A DNA stretch of 64,000 bases from Gnetum montanum (Eukaryota > Streptophyta > Gnetopsida > Gnetales > Gnetaceae), in the NCBI GenBank assembly GCA_015680685.1, contig MNCI01029550.1, positions 63,804-127,803 on the forward strand, given 5' to 3'. This document shows, in pieces, positions 1-11,819 of this stretch. The notes beneath the pieces are model-generated. The model saw nothing but the letters and a program-made list of their open reading frames with translations, made no database searches and was not told the DNA's origin. Each line of letters opens with the position of its first letter. Within the stretch, counting starts at the first letter, position 1. Made by a program: the position numbers and the translations under genes.

Positions 1-480
1 AAGACCCCAAAGTGTCTTCAAGTGAGAGCCTAAGTGCTAACTAGTAGCCTTCCAAAGCGTGATCTCTGAATGTGTGATGTATGAGATCTTTCCAAAAGTC
101 TTTTCCAAAGTGAGACCCCTTGATCCTCCCTTTCTCCTTGACCCCTGAAGCCTTTTTATAGGGTTCAAAGGTAGGTAGGGAAGTTACATATTCAAAAATA
201 TCTCACCTAACTTCTCTCCCAAGTAACTTGGCCAACCAATTAGGAGATTACTTGCCCAACAAGTTAGGAGGTTACTTGCCCATTTAATTAAGAGGGAGTT
301 ATATAGTTAGGAAGTTATTCATAAAGTTAGGAGGAATTAATATTTGTAAATATTATAAATATTGACTTTGTAAGTAATTTATTAAAATAAATCTAAAATC
401 CCTAATCTAATTTAATTTAATTAAAATTTTAAATACTAAGTGTCATTAAGCTCTAAGATTTTTTCATAAAAAATATAATA
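1..480. repeat. AT-rich LTR-like terminal sequence
   Basis: No convincing reading frame is present. A TATA-like tttttatagg lies near 152-161. At about 235-340 a short motif of the type GTTAGGAG plus TTACTTGCCC recurs in degenerate form with 20-30 bp spacing. The composition (AT-rich, TATA-like box, short internal repeats) is what one expects of an LTR, but the partner LTR and element ends are outside the window or too decayed to see. This is inference only. Confidence 0.3.
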
Positions 481-1090
481 TAATATCCACCTTATTGGTT
501 GTAGCGGTAGTTAATTTATCCTTTCTGCATTTCTGATAATTGAAATTTAAATTTAGGATGGCCCAAATTATGAGTCCGAAGGTGAAGGCACCAATCCTGA
601 AACTGCCAACAACTGATTCAAATTATCTTCTTCAGCCAAAAATCGTTACCAACAACTGCCATCTCAGGAGAAGACTTAGCCGCTGTGTTAGGAGACATCG
701 CCGTGTGTTCCATAAGGATCTACAACTATTGTAACCTTTGCCTCTCAAAAATGCCCTTCAGGTTTTGATAATTATATGATTTGATCATCGCTTCGTATAT
801 TTCACTGCTTTCTGTCTATGATGACTGGTAAACTATCTGGCTTACAATGTTTTCTTCCAACATTTGGTGCAGATTCTTCAAGCAACGTCTAGCAGGGATT
901 TTAAGGCATTTGCTGTTGTTGCGGATGAAAACCTAAATTTTTTCATCGCACAAAATAGGCATCCATTCTTCTGAAATCCATCTTTCGAAATAGCCACAAA
1001 TGTCTCTGCTAAAATCGATGATGTGCCTGCTGCGTTCCGCCCTAAACTGGCCTTTGTACAGTCTGCATGCGATTACTGCCTGAAACCCCT

Positions 1091-1590
1091 TCAATATGGC
1101 TCAGTCGTGAAAGAAAGGCCTCCCACGCGCTCCATGAACTCGGGTTCACGATTTTCGGCATCCAGCGAGTTGGCTACAGCTGCGTTTAGCAACATAAATC
1201 CGGATGATGTGTGGGCATAACTCTGAATGGCACCAGCCGATGTATTTGCCCCAAAACCACGACATTCAGTTCTGTTTTTCCAATTTTCTATTTTTTTCTC
1301 TGGCAGCATTAACAATGGGCCTTTGGACTTACGGGAATTTGGATTCTTCTGCAATACAGAAGCCTTTACATCCTTTGATAATTTAAATTTAAAGAATTTA
1401 AAACTTGTTGGTAGTCTGTTAGGTCCTTCACTTGATTCCAACTCTTAACCGATTCTTGATAATCCATTACCCACGGTGTTGTCTATTTTGCCAATATTAA
1501 CAGGGAGTATGCTTTCTTGTGGTAAATAATCACCTCCTTTGTTTGTTATTCCAATCTTCACTAGAGGAAATAACTTGGCATTTTAATTTT
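1091..1590 (-). pseudogene. Unassigned decayed reading frame
   Basis: One minus-strand frame runs from about 1590 to 1091 with a single internal stop (a TAA near 1445). It then continues with more stops to about 850. The predicted peptide is Lys/Ser/Asn-rich (short pieces: LPVNIGKIDN, SFKFFKFKLS, ERVGGLSFTT). I do not recognise a family. It has less AT-bias than its surroundings, which suggests former coding sequence, either an ORF1-type protein of a mobile element or a captured host exon. No start, intron signals or neighbouring domain help to decide. Confidence 0.3.
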
Positions 1591-1784
1591 ACTTTCCAAG
1601 AAGGCTTCAACATCAAGATTATTTACCAGTGGCTTGCTTCTCCAAGAATACCCATCAACTCACAATACTAAACTACAAATTCACAACCAGGGATTGTGCT
1701 AATTTTGAACAAAATATTCCAACTATTCCATGTAATGGCCAAATGTGCCAACACTTAGTAGATGTGAACCATTGATTTTTGTTG

Positions 1785-1872
1785 GCATTAGGTTGATACA
1801 AACCTTACTTGTAGTGTCCACTAGCATTAGGTTGATACAAACCTTGCTTTCAGTGTCCACTAGCATTAGTTT
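1785..1872. repeat. 39-bp tandem repeat, about 2.2 copies
   Basis: Units start at 1785, 1824 and 1863, each beginning GCATTAG and containing TTGATACAAACCTT and TGTCCACTA. The two full copies differ at only a few positions, so the duplication is young relative to the surrounding decay. Confidence 0.85.
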
Positions 1873-2308
1873 GGTATGGATCACTAATTCTTCCTATGCT
1901 AGCTTAGAATGAATGAGTAGTATTTATGATGTTCATAGACACCATAGGTTCCCACCTAATGAGGGATTTTTTGTCAACAAATTTAGTTAGGGTTTTGTCA
2001 TGGATGGCATAAGTTGGAAGCATGAAAAAATAATGAAGGAAATAACCTAGACAGTGGTTTGGGAATAGAGGGTGACACAAGGCAAGAACTACATGAGGAT
2101 TTATGGATGATAGGGTGTTTTCCATAGGGTTGACTTGCACAGCTCATGCTGGAGCATAGGTAGCCTTATGTGGACCTACATAGAATTTTTTTTAATTAAA
2201 AAAGTGTAGCATAGCAGCCTGTGTGGCATGCAGTTGTGTCCCATGTACTATTGCGAGGTGACTATGATGTGTAGTTAAGACCTATTAAGGATCATAGATC
2301 CAATACTA

Positions 2309-2882
2309 TGATATCCCATCCCTATATGTCATGGAAAATGTCAAATATACATTATGTTAGACATTATGCATAAGAAGATAATATACCAAATGTGAAATAT
2401 ATGTAACATTCAACATGATGTGTACAAGAAATAATAGAGAAAGTATAGAAAGAGAAAGAAAAGAATGCTTTATTCATACATAATAGAGTATTTGGATCAT
2501 GCTCTAAGAGTTTTCCTTGGGGTTTTCTTCCTTTGGCATCTATCCCTTAGAGGTAATCTAGCACTACCACCATGGTTATGCCTACAACCAACCAGAAGGG
2601 ATGACTAGTCCACTTTCTGTTCCTCTGTACCTGACACCTGTGACTTGCCTTTTACTAGCTTCACCACTCCATCCTGTCAAAACCTCTAAGCCTAGGTATA
2701 AATGCCTTAGGTCAAACCCCCAAAGATTACCTCAGGAGATACATCCATTATTACAATTCACCCTTTCAGGTCTCATTTATAACACACCCTTTCAAGTCTT
2801 ATTACAATAACAATAACACTTGTTATAAAGAGGCATCATCTTTGTTATGCAATAGTATCATTTTGGAACAAAGATGCTACAA
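2309..2882 (-). repeat. 3' LTR of element F
   Basis: It begins TGATATCCC and ends GATGCTACA on the plus strand and aligns along its length with 15031-15603. Shared blocks include GAAAGAAAAGAATG (near 2453-2468), CATCTATCCCTTAGAGG and AACAATAACACTTGTTAT. The adjacent sequence at 2883-2925, read on the minus strand, holds a polypurine-type tract. Confidence 0.75.
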
Positions 2883-2924
2883 TCAACCCTTAGATTTCAT
2901 TCGTCCTTGAATGAATTCATGTTC

Positions 2925-3339
2925 ACTATCTTTTTGCAACTCCAATTTCTTTTTATGATTCTATGCTTCAATAATTTGATTTCTCCTTTGAACTTGAAGT
3001 TGTTTCTTGCTTATTCTGCAAAAAAAATATATGTGAGAAGAATTTAATGAAATTTAAATATTACTTTCTTAATACTTACCTATTTTTCAAAGATAATGAA
3101 AAGAGGTAAATTAAAGATCTACCAACCACCAATCACTAGTCCTAGCTAGGGTCACACAAAGTGCAACTCATATGTGGTAATCCAATTGAAGGTAGGGTAA
3201 ATCCTTTATTCTCAACTTCCATTACATTAGATATTTTTCTTATCTAATTAAAGTATAAATTAAACAAGGGATGAAAATAATAAAATTATAAATAAAAGTA
3301 AGGATGAGATATTTCCTAATCTTGATCAACCTTATGAAT
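2925..3339. other. Internal sequence of element F without recognisable genes
   Basis: AT-rich sequence between the polypurine-like tract and the decayed deadenylase frame. I see no coding frame, repeat or RNA gene in it. Confidence 0.4.
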
Positions 3340-3978
3340 TAATGAAAGTAATTGTAATTCTACCATAAGTGGTATATGATTGGATGGTCTTGTTTGGGAT
3401 TGCAAGGCTTAATCTTGATTTTTCTCCACTTCTTCTTTAGAAATTAACTCTAGTAACTTGGTAAGTTGGAACACTCAGACATTGTACCAAATATAATCCA
3501 AAGTCTCAATGAAGAATGTTGTTGATCCATCCTCATTAATCATAGTAGAGTAATTGGTAAATTGTGATTCTTAATGAGTACTATCCATCAACATCATCTG
3601 TTCCTAAATTATGGGATCTAATTTATCTATTGAAGATTCAAAGTAAGCAGAATATGCACTAGATAGTGGAATTACATGTTGAATTAAGAGAAACATATTC
3701 TTCAAATTAGGTTCATCTTTCAAAGATTCTTTTACACATTCATATTTTAGGAATTGATAAACACCACTTTCAACTTTTACATTGATGTCTCCACAAAGAA
3801 CAAATGGCATTGGATCGATATGGTTTAGGAATAACTTAATTTTTGAACTTTTCTTTATTTTCTTAATCAAATATGCTCCTTGACATAGTCTAACATCTAA
3901 ACATGTTGATTTAGCAATTACATATATGTTGACTATACATATAGATCTTCTTGATAACTAGATTTTTAAAATCATTAC
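3340..3978 (-). pseudogene. CCR4/nocturnin-type deadenylase relic, C-terminal half
   Basis: One minus-strand frame runs from about 3965 to 3340 with only a few stops (TAG at 3604-3606, then TAA, TGA, TAA). Along it, in order, are landmarks of the endonuclease/exonuclease/phosphatase fold of CCR4-type mRNA deadenylases: a CIVNIY..DVRLCQ stretch (family C-VANTH..DVKLWQ), PFVLCGDIN (family CGDFN, with the catalytic Asp), IPLSSAYS (family LPLVSAYS), then TLDYIWY and PSNHIPLMVEL (family TLDYIWY and PSDHIPL). The catalytic Asp of the last block is changed to Asn. These enzymes shorten mRNA poly(A) tails. The frame is truncated at 3978 by element C and resumes in the other piece at 11327. The interior position in element F suggests transduplication by an LTR element. 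Confidence 0.7.
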
Positions 3979-4811
3979 TGATGAGCGGTGAGGTACCCCT
4001 ATGCCCAACCATATGAATACGAGCACATGCACATGATCTGGTCGAACTCTATGGATGGGCTAATCATGATTTCTAAGATAGTTATTGTAATTTATTGTTC
4101 ATTTTCTTTCCATGTCAGACTAGTGGAAGCTTTGTCACGTATGGTTTAGTCCAAAGTTAGGTGTATGATGTAATGCTTTAATGCTACTCCTACTATGGAA
4201 TGATAATAAAGAGTTAATTAGCTAAAGGTATGAAATAAATCCTATATTTAACCTAAGGTAATTAGTATCTAAACTCAATTATCTATATGCACCTTCAGCT
4301 TCACGTAGTTGCTGCTGGGATTACCAAACACTAATCACTACTGGGTTACTAGGTAATATGCTTATGTGTTCACAATTGGTCGTACTCATTCCGGTTAATG
4401 ACGAGGAGCATAAATAACATTAGTTGGGAATAACAATAAATAAATACATTGAAATTTTAATCTAAGAAAATCACAAATGAAAAGTGGATGGTGCAATGAT
4501 GTAAATGATCTTGATCTTTATTTCCAAACATGTAATGTGCCCAAGTACATTGCACTCGAATGAGAATGCTGTGCAACCATAAACATCATGTTGCGGGCAT
4601 ACACTGGAATTGAAATTGGAAAAATTCTAACTAACTATGTCTATCTTCTATTTCTACCTATCTATCTATGTATCTCTCCTATGTGATATTTATAGGTGAT
4701 CATGGCAGAAATGACATCAAATATCTAACATTACCTACTGACCCCAATATCGGATTCATGATATTGGATCTATGATATAGGAGAAAGGATATCGCTTCTG
4801 ATGACTCATCA
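3979..4811 (-). repeat. 3' LTR of element C (833 bp)
   Basis: It shares the terminal block GGTGAGGTACCCCTA..CAACCATATGAA with the LTRs of D (15765, 21096) and, inverted, of E (end at 56757). Near its right end it carries several GATATT/GATATC-type palindromes (4745-4800), as in D and E. Confidence 0.75.
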
Positions 4812-4983
4812 TACTCCCATGACTAAATTAAAACTCATCCTCTAGTTTCATACAAAGTGATGAAAGGTATGGGATTATTAATTGACAAGACAATCATTGC
4901 ATTACAGTGGTGTTTTATTACAATAAAATTGTAACACATTACAAGAATCAAAATTAAGAATAAAAAGAAGAATAATGGAGCCA

Positions 4984-7470
4984 CTACGTTGTGCGAGGAA
5001 GAGGTGGCTCTTCCACAATATCCTTTCCTTTGCCTTTATCTCCTGGTTTCAAAGGCTTGTGATGATGTAGTAGTGATTGAAATTTATCCTCCTCTATTCT
5101 AGGATCATGTACAGGCCATGCAAATGATCTGATGTGTGAGGGAATTGGCACATCCCATGTACATGGTAGTTGTGGGAACATTTGATTAGCTTTTACATAC
5201 CAAGCTACAAATTTTCGTCTCTCTTCTTCAAATGCCTTAGCCTTATCTCTCAACTCTTGATAATCAACAAAGCATCTAGCCAGTTCTACAACTACATCTC
5301 ACCTTAACTACCTTCAATTATGCAGTTGTGACTGCTAGCTTGTCAAGAGCTACTTTGCAATCAACAACCTTCTTTTCATACAATGCGTATGTGGTGGCTG
5401 CCTGCCTTTTGAGCTCATTGCGTAGGTGCCCTACTATCAACATGGCCAAGTTGGTATATCAAAGATTGGCAAACTCCATGTACTCTTTCAGATCAACAAT
5501 TTATAGGTCTCATCTTTTAACCTTTTCCTGGTGAGCAAGGGCATATGTATCTAGGATGTTTCTATAATTGGATCGTTGGGCCACAAAGGAATCTATCTAG
5601 CCCTTTACCATCTAGATTTCTTTTTCAATGAATTCTTTGTACATGCCCACCTGGTCATAGAAGTGCTCCTTGAGGCACTCATGCTTTTTGGCCTCATTCT
5701 ACCATGCGCTTATTTCAATGAATGACTTTTGTCGAATAGCACATACCTCCTCCATAAAGAGGGTTCAATTTTCTTGGGCGAGGCGACTCATGTTGTGATT
5801 GATCCACACCAACAGCTCTCTTATTTGGTGTACACTTTCTTCTAAAAAATTCTTTTGCTGCTCAATGGTGGTCAACTTATTATCTGGTGTAGTTACTACT
5901 TATTTTCTTCTTGTAGGGTGGTAAGGGCCTTGAGATGCACATGAGTTCATGCTTTTGTGGCAGAAGCATCCCATACTGCCTAGTCTCTTTCTTGTGCTAG
6001 GGCTTTATTCTCTTCTATCATATGAGCCAATTGCTCAATTTGAAAAGCCTCCATTATCTCAGGTGGGATCAATGAAGATGGATCCTTCCTTTCTTCCCTT
6101 AAGATTACAAGCTCTTGATGAAGCCTTTGGGCTTTCACTTCTACGTGCTCAACCCTGTGCTCGACGATGACGAGTTTTCCTTTAGTTGAAATCAGTTTGG
6201 AGTGTGTTGCAGTGACATCGTTGGGGATGTCAAGCAAGGAGGTCATTACCTACCCTATCTATAGCAGTATGTCCAACACATCCTCATGTTCAGCCAGAGT
6301 ACTAGTGGGACCAACCAATGCTTGCGCATCCCATGCACCTGTGAGATATGTTGGTGATACAATAGGGATGTTAAAGGATACTTTAATGTGGTCCTTGATA
6401 ATGTCCACTATACCTACCATAGCCTAGTGTTGCATGACTACAACTTTATCCCCTTCACCAGTTTCGAGTAGTACTTGAAATGATGCAGTGTTCCCATAGA
6501 TCTATTGTGACCACTAGGCCTCTCGTTTGGACTAGAGTGAAACATACCCTATGGTAGGATTAGCAAACACTGTGGGCTGGATTGCATCATTAAGAACTCA
6601 AAAGAGACTTGACTCATCAGGTGTTTCCTAGCTCACAAGGTCTAAGATCCACTAGAGATGACTAAGTGTAGGGCTATAATCATAAATTAGCAGCTATTAT
6701 TGAGGTGGTTGAGATGGCAACAATGGTTGTTTAAATTATGGTTTGTGGCTAGGTCCTGTTTCTTGCTATTGATTGGCCTACATCAACTAGTGCCTAAGCT
6801 ATTTGATTTGTTGCTCCAGTTGGGTGATGTATCCTTGCTCTAGTTATTGCTCTTCTTGTTCTTCTTCCTCTCCAAGATATTTTCTTGGAGGTGCTGATTT
6901 GAGCAGTTCTAAAAAATAAGCATTTTAAACTTTGCGGGATACATCATTGGTATAACCAAGGATTCTAGCATGTTGACAAAATTTCTAGATTAGACAGGGA
7001 AATGGAAAAGTGAGCTTCCCTATCTTTGCCTCTTCAAACCGTCGCTCGATCTCCATGAAGTATAGTTGGGGAATGTTTGCTTGAAACTTTTCCATTAACA
7101 TAGCACATCCTCAAGCTACATAGGTGGATGGATGATTGAGCCCCTTCATTGAAAACAAATGATATGTCCCAATTTTGAAATAGGTATGCTCTTCTAGGAT
7201 CAATTAATTGTATGACTTATTCTCATTGTCAAAATCATGTTTCAACCATAGCTTACGACTCTCCGGATCAGGTCAAGTTGATAGAACTAGCAATTGTGCT
7301 CCAACATTTGGAAAACTTAGGGCTTCAACAATTACCTTAACAGAATAAGAGACTATGACCCCAAAAATTCTTACTGTGGTACCTTATTCTTTATCATGCC
7401 AAAAAGAATAAGTCTCCCCAAGGTACCATTTTGCATTTTCAGAAAAAAATAGCCAAAATGGAGATGCTTG
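4984..7470 (-). pseudogene. Extra 3' ORF of element C, resembling plant putative-transposon-protein domain
   Basis: The frame is broken by stops and shifts but clearly once coding. From the N-side: WYLGETYSFWH at about 7430, a VRIFGVIV..V..ALSFPNVG stretch, then LYFMEIERRFEEA and LTFPFPCLI near 7000-7070. A Glu/Lys-rich coiled-coil-like zone follows (5980-6246). The end (5253-4984) reads KGKGKDIVEEPPLPRTT then TAG. The N-side pattern recalls the uncharacterised domain described as putative plant transposon protein (Pfam PF20167), cited from memory and not searched. Element E carries a shortened homologue with matching start-side and C-terminal motifs, so this is a family gene and not chance. 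Its function is unknown. Confidence 0.55.
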
Positions 7471-7520
7471 CAATTGTGTCCTCACTGACTAAGGGGTGAA
7501 CTCCATGAATGATCCAAAGT

Positions 7521-8449
7521 TCATTTCCATGATGACCGAGGCCAACGTGGGATGTGCTTGCATGGGAGAAAGACATTCCAATGACAACATGAGTCGTTGT
7601 CCTTGTAATTGAGGTGTTGCCTTTGCCTACATAGATTGAGCTTCGGTAGGGACTTCTGCAGGGGCTTCTTGATGGATGCTAAAGGACTGTGCCTCCTACT
7701 CAATTGGTGGCCCTCGCTAGCCAATTTGACCTCAGTTTCACTGAGGGTGTTTGCTTGATCACTATGATGGATCATCTTGGGTTTCTTGTTTGGGGGCCAT
7801 TTTCAATTACACAAAATATTAGGCTACTAAGGGATCCTTATATTGATCATGTTACTCATCTATACCTTAGTCAACCTTCAATGTACCTTATAGCCATGTT
7901 AGATTACAGAGTTAAGGCCTTGCTTTTTTTGTTCAAAATGGCCTAATAAGATAGTTAAGGCACTTAGGGATACGTAAAAAGTATCTTTGGCATGGTGGGC
8001 AATGTTTATTTACTTATTTGGATTTGATTTTACTTGGTATATTCATTATTTACCCTTAGAATACCTTTCAGGTGATAGCGATTTTCAAAGAAAAAATGTG
8101 ATGTTAGGTGAATACAACAATCCCTCCATGACTGAAATGGATAGTCTGGGGATAGAGAAGTGCAAACAGCACAAAAAAAAGTGTAAATGTGTGAGATATA
8201 GCTTGTGGAAAAAGCGCATGTAGAGCTTAAATCACCAGAGAGAAAAAACTGCAAAAACTCCCCTTTCATTGTAATGAAAAAATGAAATTGGAAGTGTGAC
8301 TAAGTGTTGTATTTGTAGATTTTATGGCCCCAATATTAGGTACTCGACATTGGGGATTCGATATCAGAGTGCCTAGAAAAATGCTCAATCTAAAATTTGA
8401 CAAAGGGAGAAGAATTTGAGGGTAGGAATAAAAGAGTTTGAGGTATCAA
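7521..8449. other. Internal sequence of element C, weakly coding or non-coding
   Basis: Fragments of possible minus-strand coding sequence occur at 7521-7775, probably an upstream part of the extra ORF. Nothing between 7780 and 8450 can be assigned. Confidence 0.35.
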
Positions 8450-9550
8450 AACATTAAAAACCTAGGAAGCTCATCAAGATGATACTAGGGAAAGGAATAA
8501 TGCACAAAAGTGAAGAGGGTATATAGTTAGGGAAAGGTGGAATGATAGGCATTAAGACATAGTGGAAGGTGCATAAATTGGGTGGTATTGAAAAACATGT
8601 AAAAGACACAAGAGTTACACAAGTGGGTCCTCCCCAAAGTAGGTGCATACCCATGATGCCCTCACATAACCATGCCATAAGGTGTCTATAGGTACCTAAG
8701 GCATTAAATGCGACTGATACCTGTCACACAATGACACATAAACAAACAAACAAAATACACCACCATCATTAGAGAATTATGACTATGTACATCCAAATCA
8801 TAAATGAAAACACAACAAACAATGAGGTGAGGAATGGAAAGCATGGTGGAAAGAGAGAACATAGAATGGAGTCCCAATATGGAGGTCATATGAAGCCCCT
8901 TGTGTGTTTAGTGGTTAAGGTAACTTGACAACAACCAACTCAAATCCAAATAAAAAACAACCACATCTAGTGACCTTGCATCAACACACCTAACTAATGC
9001 ATCCCCTTAGGAAACAAGGGTGTTATCATAGATCAACCACCATTCCACAAAAAAGAAGAAAAGAGTAACAAGAAGTGTAGAAATACCTTAGTTAGAGGGA
9101 GCCTTTAGGCATGAGTACATGTATTTCTAGTTCCATAACTAGTGCTTGTAGCCCATACTCCATTATTATGTCTAAGGGGTGTGCTTTGAATTCCCATCAG
9201 TTTTTTTCTCTTTTTTTTTTTAATTTTTTGATTTTTGCAATTTTTGGACCACACCATGCAAAGAATTATTTGACTAGGTCAACTTCCTAGTGGTGTTTGG
9301 TGGTGGAATGGCTGAAAACTAATGACAACATCTACTCATCCAAGAGAATAAACTAGCACAAGTTCATCAAATCCCCTTGAAGTCACACCCATGTCAATTC
9401 CTGTGAATCCTTCTTTAGGGTGGAGGATACCAAGCCACATATTCATTATAGTTTGATTAGAAGAGAGGCTCCATCCTTCCAAAATAGAGGGAAACCATAG
9501 AATTAAGTGGATGGATGGATGACGTGGACTCACCATTCACACAGTTAAAC
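8450..9550 (-). repeat. Conserved non-coding spacer of the C/D/E family
   Basis: This stretch aligns with 16440-17350 in element D. Shared blocks include GTCCTCCCCAAAG, AGCCCCTTGTGTGTTT, TTCCATAACTAGTGCTTGTA, CTAAGGGGTGTGCTTTGAATT and GTGGATGGATGGATGA. Part of it also matches 54260-54340 of element E on the opposite strand. No frame is conserved between the copies, so it was probably a cis-acting or structural RNA region and not coding. Confidence 0.65.
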
Positions 9551-9699
9551 ATTTATGACTAAAACAACATAGAAACAAATCCCTACCCCAAGTGGACCAA
9601 AGTAAGGCTCACTTATTCATCAACAACATTTAGGAATGGTAAACAAAATAAATTAAAACAAAAAACAAAAATAAAAGAAAAAAAACAAAAGAAAAAGGA

Positions 9700-11060
9700 G
9701 GATTAGTTCATGGTTATAAAGGAAGATAGCCCCAAGGACTATGCATTGGAGGGTGATACGAACTAGCAAAAGGGTCCATGGATTGTGGATACGTGGTATA
9801 GGGCATGCTTTCTAGTGGTGTCACACACATGGCATAAGGGTTGGGTTGGTATGTTGGTGTGGAAGATGGGGTAGCTTGAGACATTCTTGGCATCCAACTA
9901 AGGTCATGAAAACTCGATGGCATGCATGGATTCTATTGTCTCAGCATAAAATTGGAATCCATGGTAGTGGTCAAAATAAAAGTAGAGACAACAGGAAACT
10001 TTGGTATATGTACAGAAGGTGGTAGATCCAAAGGAAGGGATATGTCACTGGATTACCCTTGTGCAGGAGTAGTAGATATAGTGAATGATGCTTGGATTAT
10101 ATGTTTTTTAGTGTGAATCTTCCTAAAGAAGGGATTCTTGTGTGGCCATAAAGGGTTTCCACCGGATTGATCATTAGTACGTACAATTGCTGCACAAGTA
10201 GCCACTTGTGGCTGTAAAGGATGTTGTGCTAAACCCTTTAGAACGGGTGAAAATGTGTGAAGGGGAAAAACATGAGAGCTTGGAAAAGATGATGGAGGAT
10301 ATGTGTCATGCGGTGGTGATGGCATGTAGTGATGGTATTCTAGTGAGTGGTACATGTGCGGTGAAGAAGAAGAAGATGAATGGAAACTTGTTAGTGAAAA
10401 AGGCTATTGAACATAGTACTCACATGAGTATGGATGGTGAAATGGCTACTAAGTGGATGATTGCCTCCCCCATGACTATGGTGGTTTCCACTGTGGTTGA
10501 TATTGACCATAAGGTTGAGGATGGTTCCTACCCATGTGGTTATAAGATGGACCATAATCGCATGGATGGAAAGGTATTCTTCTAGGCTTGTGTTGGCATA
10601 AGAACTTCAGATTTAGTCTAGAAGCCCAATGCTCCTATAGATGTGACAATATTAGGCATTTTCCCTTTGGATGATCATAAAGGCAAAGGTCACATTCCTC
10701 ATCCATGTTTGTAGTGGTGCTATCTACCTTGTTGTCAATAGTAGTTTTTTTGTCTCATTGGCCTTTCATCTCACTTTTTTTCACAATTTGTTCCTTCATG
10801 TTGAGATTCTTCACCAAGACTGTGTTGTGCCACACTCACTTTAGTAGGCTTGGCATATGATGAAGAACTATCTTGAAGCCATGTAGACATTCTATTCAAC
10901 CTTGCATGGAATTCAGGAATCAATTGTTGTATTGGCAAGGGATGTTGGGACATCTCCCTATGGAAAGCTACCTTATCCTGGTTAGTGACTATTTCTATTA
11001 TAAACATTGATTCCTATTGGTGGTTTTCCAAAAATTTTCATTTACACAACTCCCCTTCTT
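9700..11060 (-). pseudogene. Gag C-terminal and proline-rich remnant of element C
   Basis: The minus strand encodes, in pieces, AKEEGEL (matching AKEEGEL in the D gag at about 19530), a zinc-knuckle-like ECDLCLYDHPKGK segment near 10660-10700, and Pro/Tyr/His-rich stretches at 10053-10355 and 9714-9923. The N-terminal half present in element D is missing: the remnant starts a few dozen bases from the truncated LTR at 11098. Several stops and frame changes show that it is dead. Confidence 0.55.
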
Positions 11061-11097
11061 CTTTAGCAACCCATTGAATTAGCCACTGACCAGGATA

Positions 11098-11326
11098 CCA
11101 TGCAACCATAAACATCACACTGCGGGCATATACTAGCACTGAAATTGGAAAACTTCTAACTAACGCTGTCTATCTTCTATCTCTACTTATCTATATATGT
11201 ATCTCCCCTATGTGATATTTATAGGCGATCATGGCAAAAATGACATCTGATATCTGACATTGCCTACTAACCCTGATATTGGATCCATGATATCAAAGCC
11301 CCGATATCACTTTTGACAACTCATCA
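11098..11326 (-). repeat. Truncated 5' LTR of element C
   Basis: It matches the last part of the left LTR (4568-4811): AACCATAAACATCA, TATGTGATATTTATAGG and the closing CTCATCA. The first roughly 600 bp, the primer site and the gag N-terminus are absent, so one deletion probably removed all of them. Confidence 0.7.
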
Positions 11327-11790
11327 ATTGCCAAGGCTATGTGATTTTTTTTTGAAAACTTGATTATACTTTTTTTCCCATCACTTGAAGTTTTGGAATT
11401 TCAAAAATTATATTTTCTAAACTCCATTCAAATATTTATACCAATTCAAACTTTGCTTCTTTATAAAAGATTATGAAACCATCCATGTTGTGATTTCTAC
11501 AATAGGCTAATCTATATGGCTCAAAAGAACTTCCACAAGAACCTTTTTACTTGTAAAAATATTTGTATCCATTCTTTTCCAAGTCTAGTTGGAAGTGGTA
11601 TAGGAATTTTGATGACAAGATTTCTTATAGGCATAAGACATTAGCATCCAAATTTTGTAACTCTACTAAGATGCACAAGTATCAATATTCATGCCAATCC
11701 AAGGCCCATGGTGGACATGGCAGATGTTGTTTCTCACTCGCTAAGGATCTTCCAAGCACATTCTATGTTGCAAATTTCATTCTCATTCTT
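11327..11790 (-). pseudogene. CCR4/nocturnin-type deadenylase relic, N-terminal half
   Basis: A single minus-strand frame from about 11745 to 11330 holds PCPPWALDW (family CPSWALAW), NLDANVLCL-stop-E (family ADILCLQE, with CAA changed to TAA), the LEKNGYKYFYK segment (family L-KHGY-A-YK) and MDGFIIFYKEAKFELV (family DGCATFFR-DKF-LV). About five in-frame stops are present. The frame is cut at 11327 by element C and resumes at 3978 and below. The order of motifs across the two pieces is that of one protein. The copy lies in the same orientation as element F. Confidence 0.7.
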
Positions 11791-11819
11791 GGATTATCTT
11801 CTAGATAATTTCTTTTCAT

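Larger units (their letters stand above)
3979..11326 (-). mobile_element. Element C: non-autonomous gypsy-type LTR element with extra 3' ORF
   Basis: The left LTR (3979-4811) starts TGATGAGCGGTGAGG and ends CTCATCA. A truncated right LTR (11098-11326) ends CTCATCA. The flanking 5-bp duplications are attac (3974-3978) and attgc (11327-11331), matching at four of five positions. Minus-strand order from the 5' side: truncated LTR, gag C-terminal remnant (11060-9700), conserved spacer (9550-8450), extra ORF (about 7470-4984), purine tract, 3' LTR. The primer site and gag N-terminus are deleted together with part of the 5' LTR. No reverse transcriptase or integrase is visible. It inserted inside the deadenylase relic carried by element F. 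Confidence 0.7.

Noticed and set aside
10208-10585. 125-codon plus-strand frame
   Set aside because: Antisense shadow of the Pro/His-rich gag remnant of element C.
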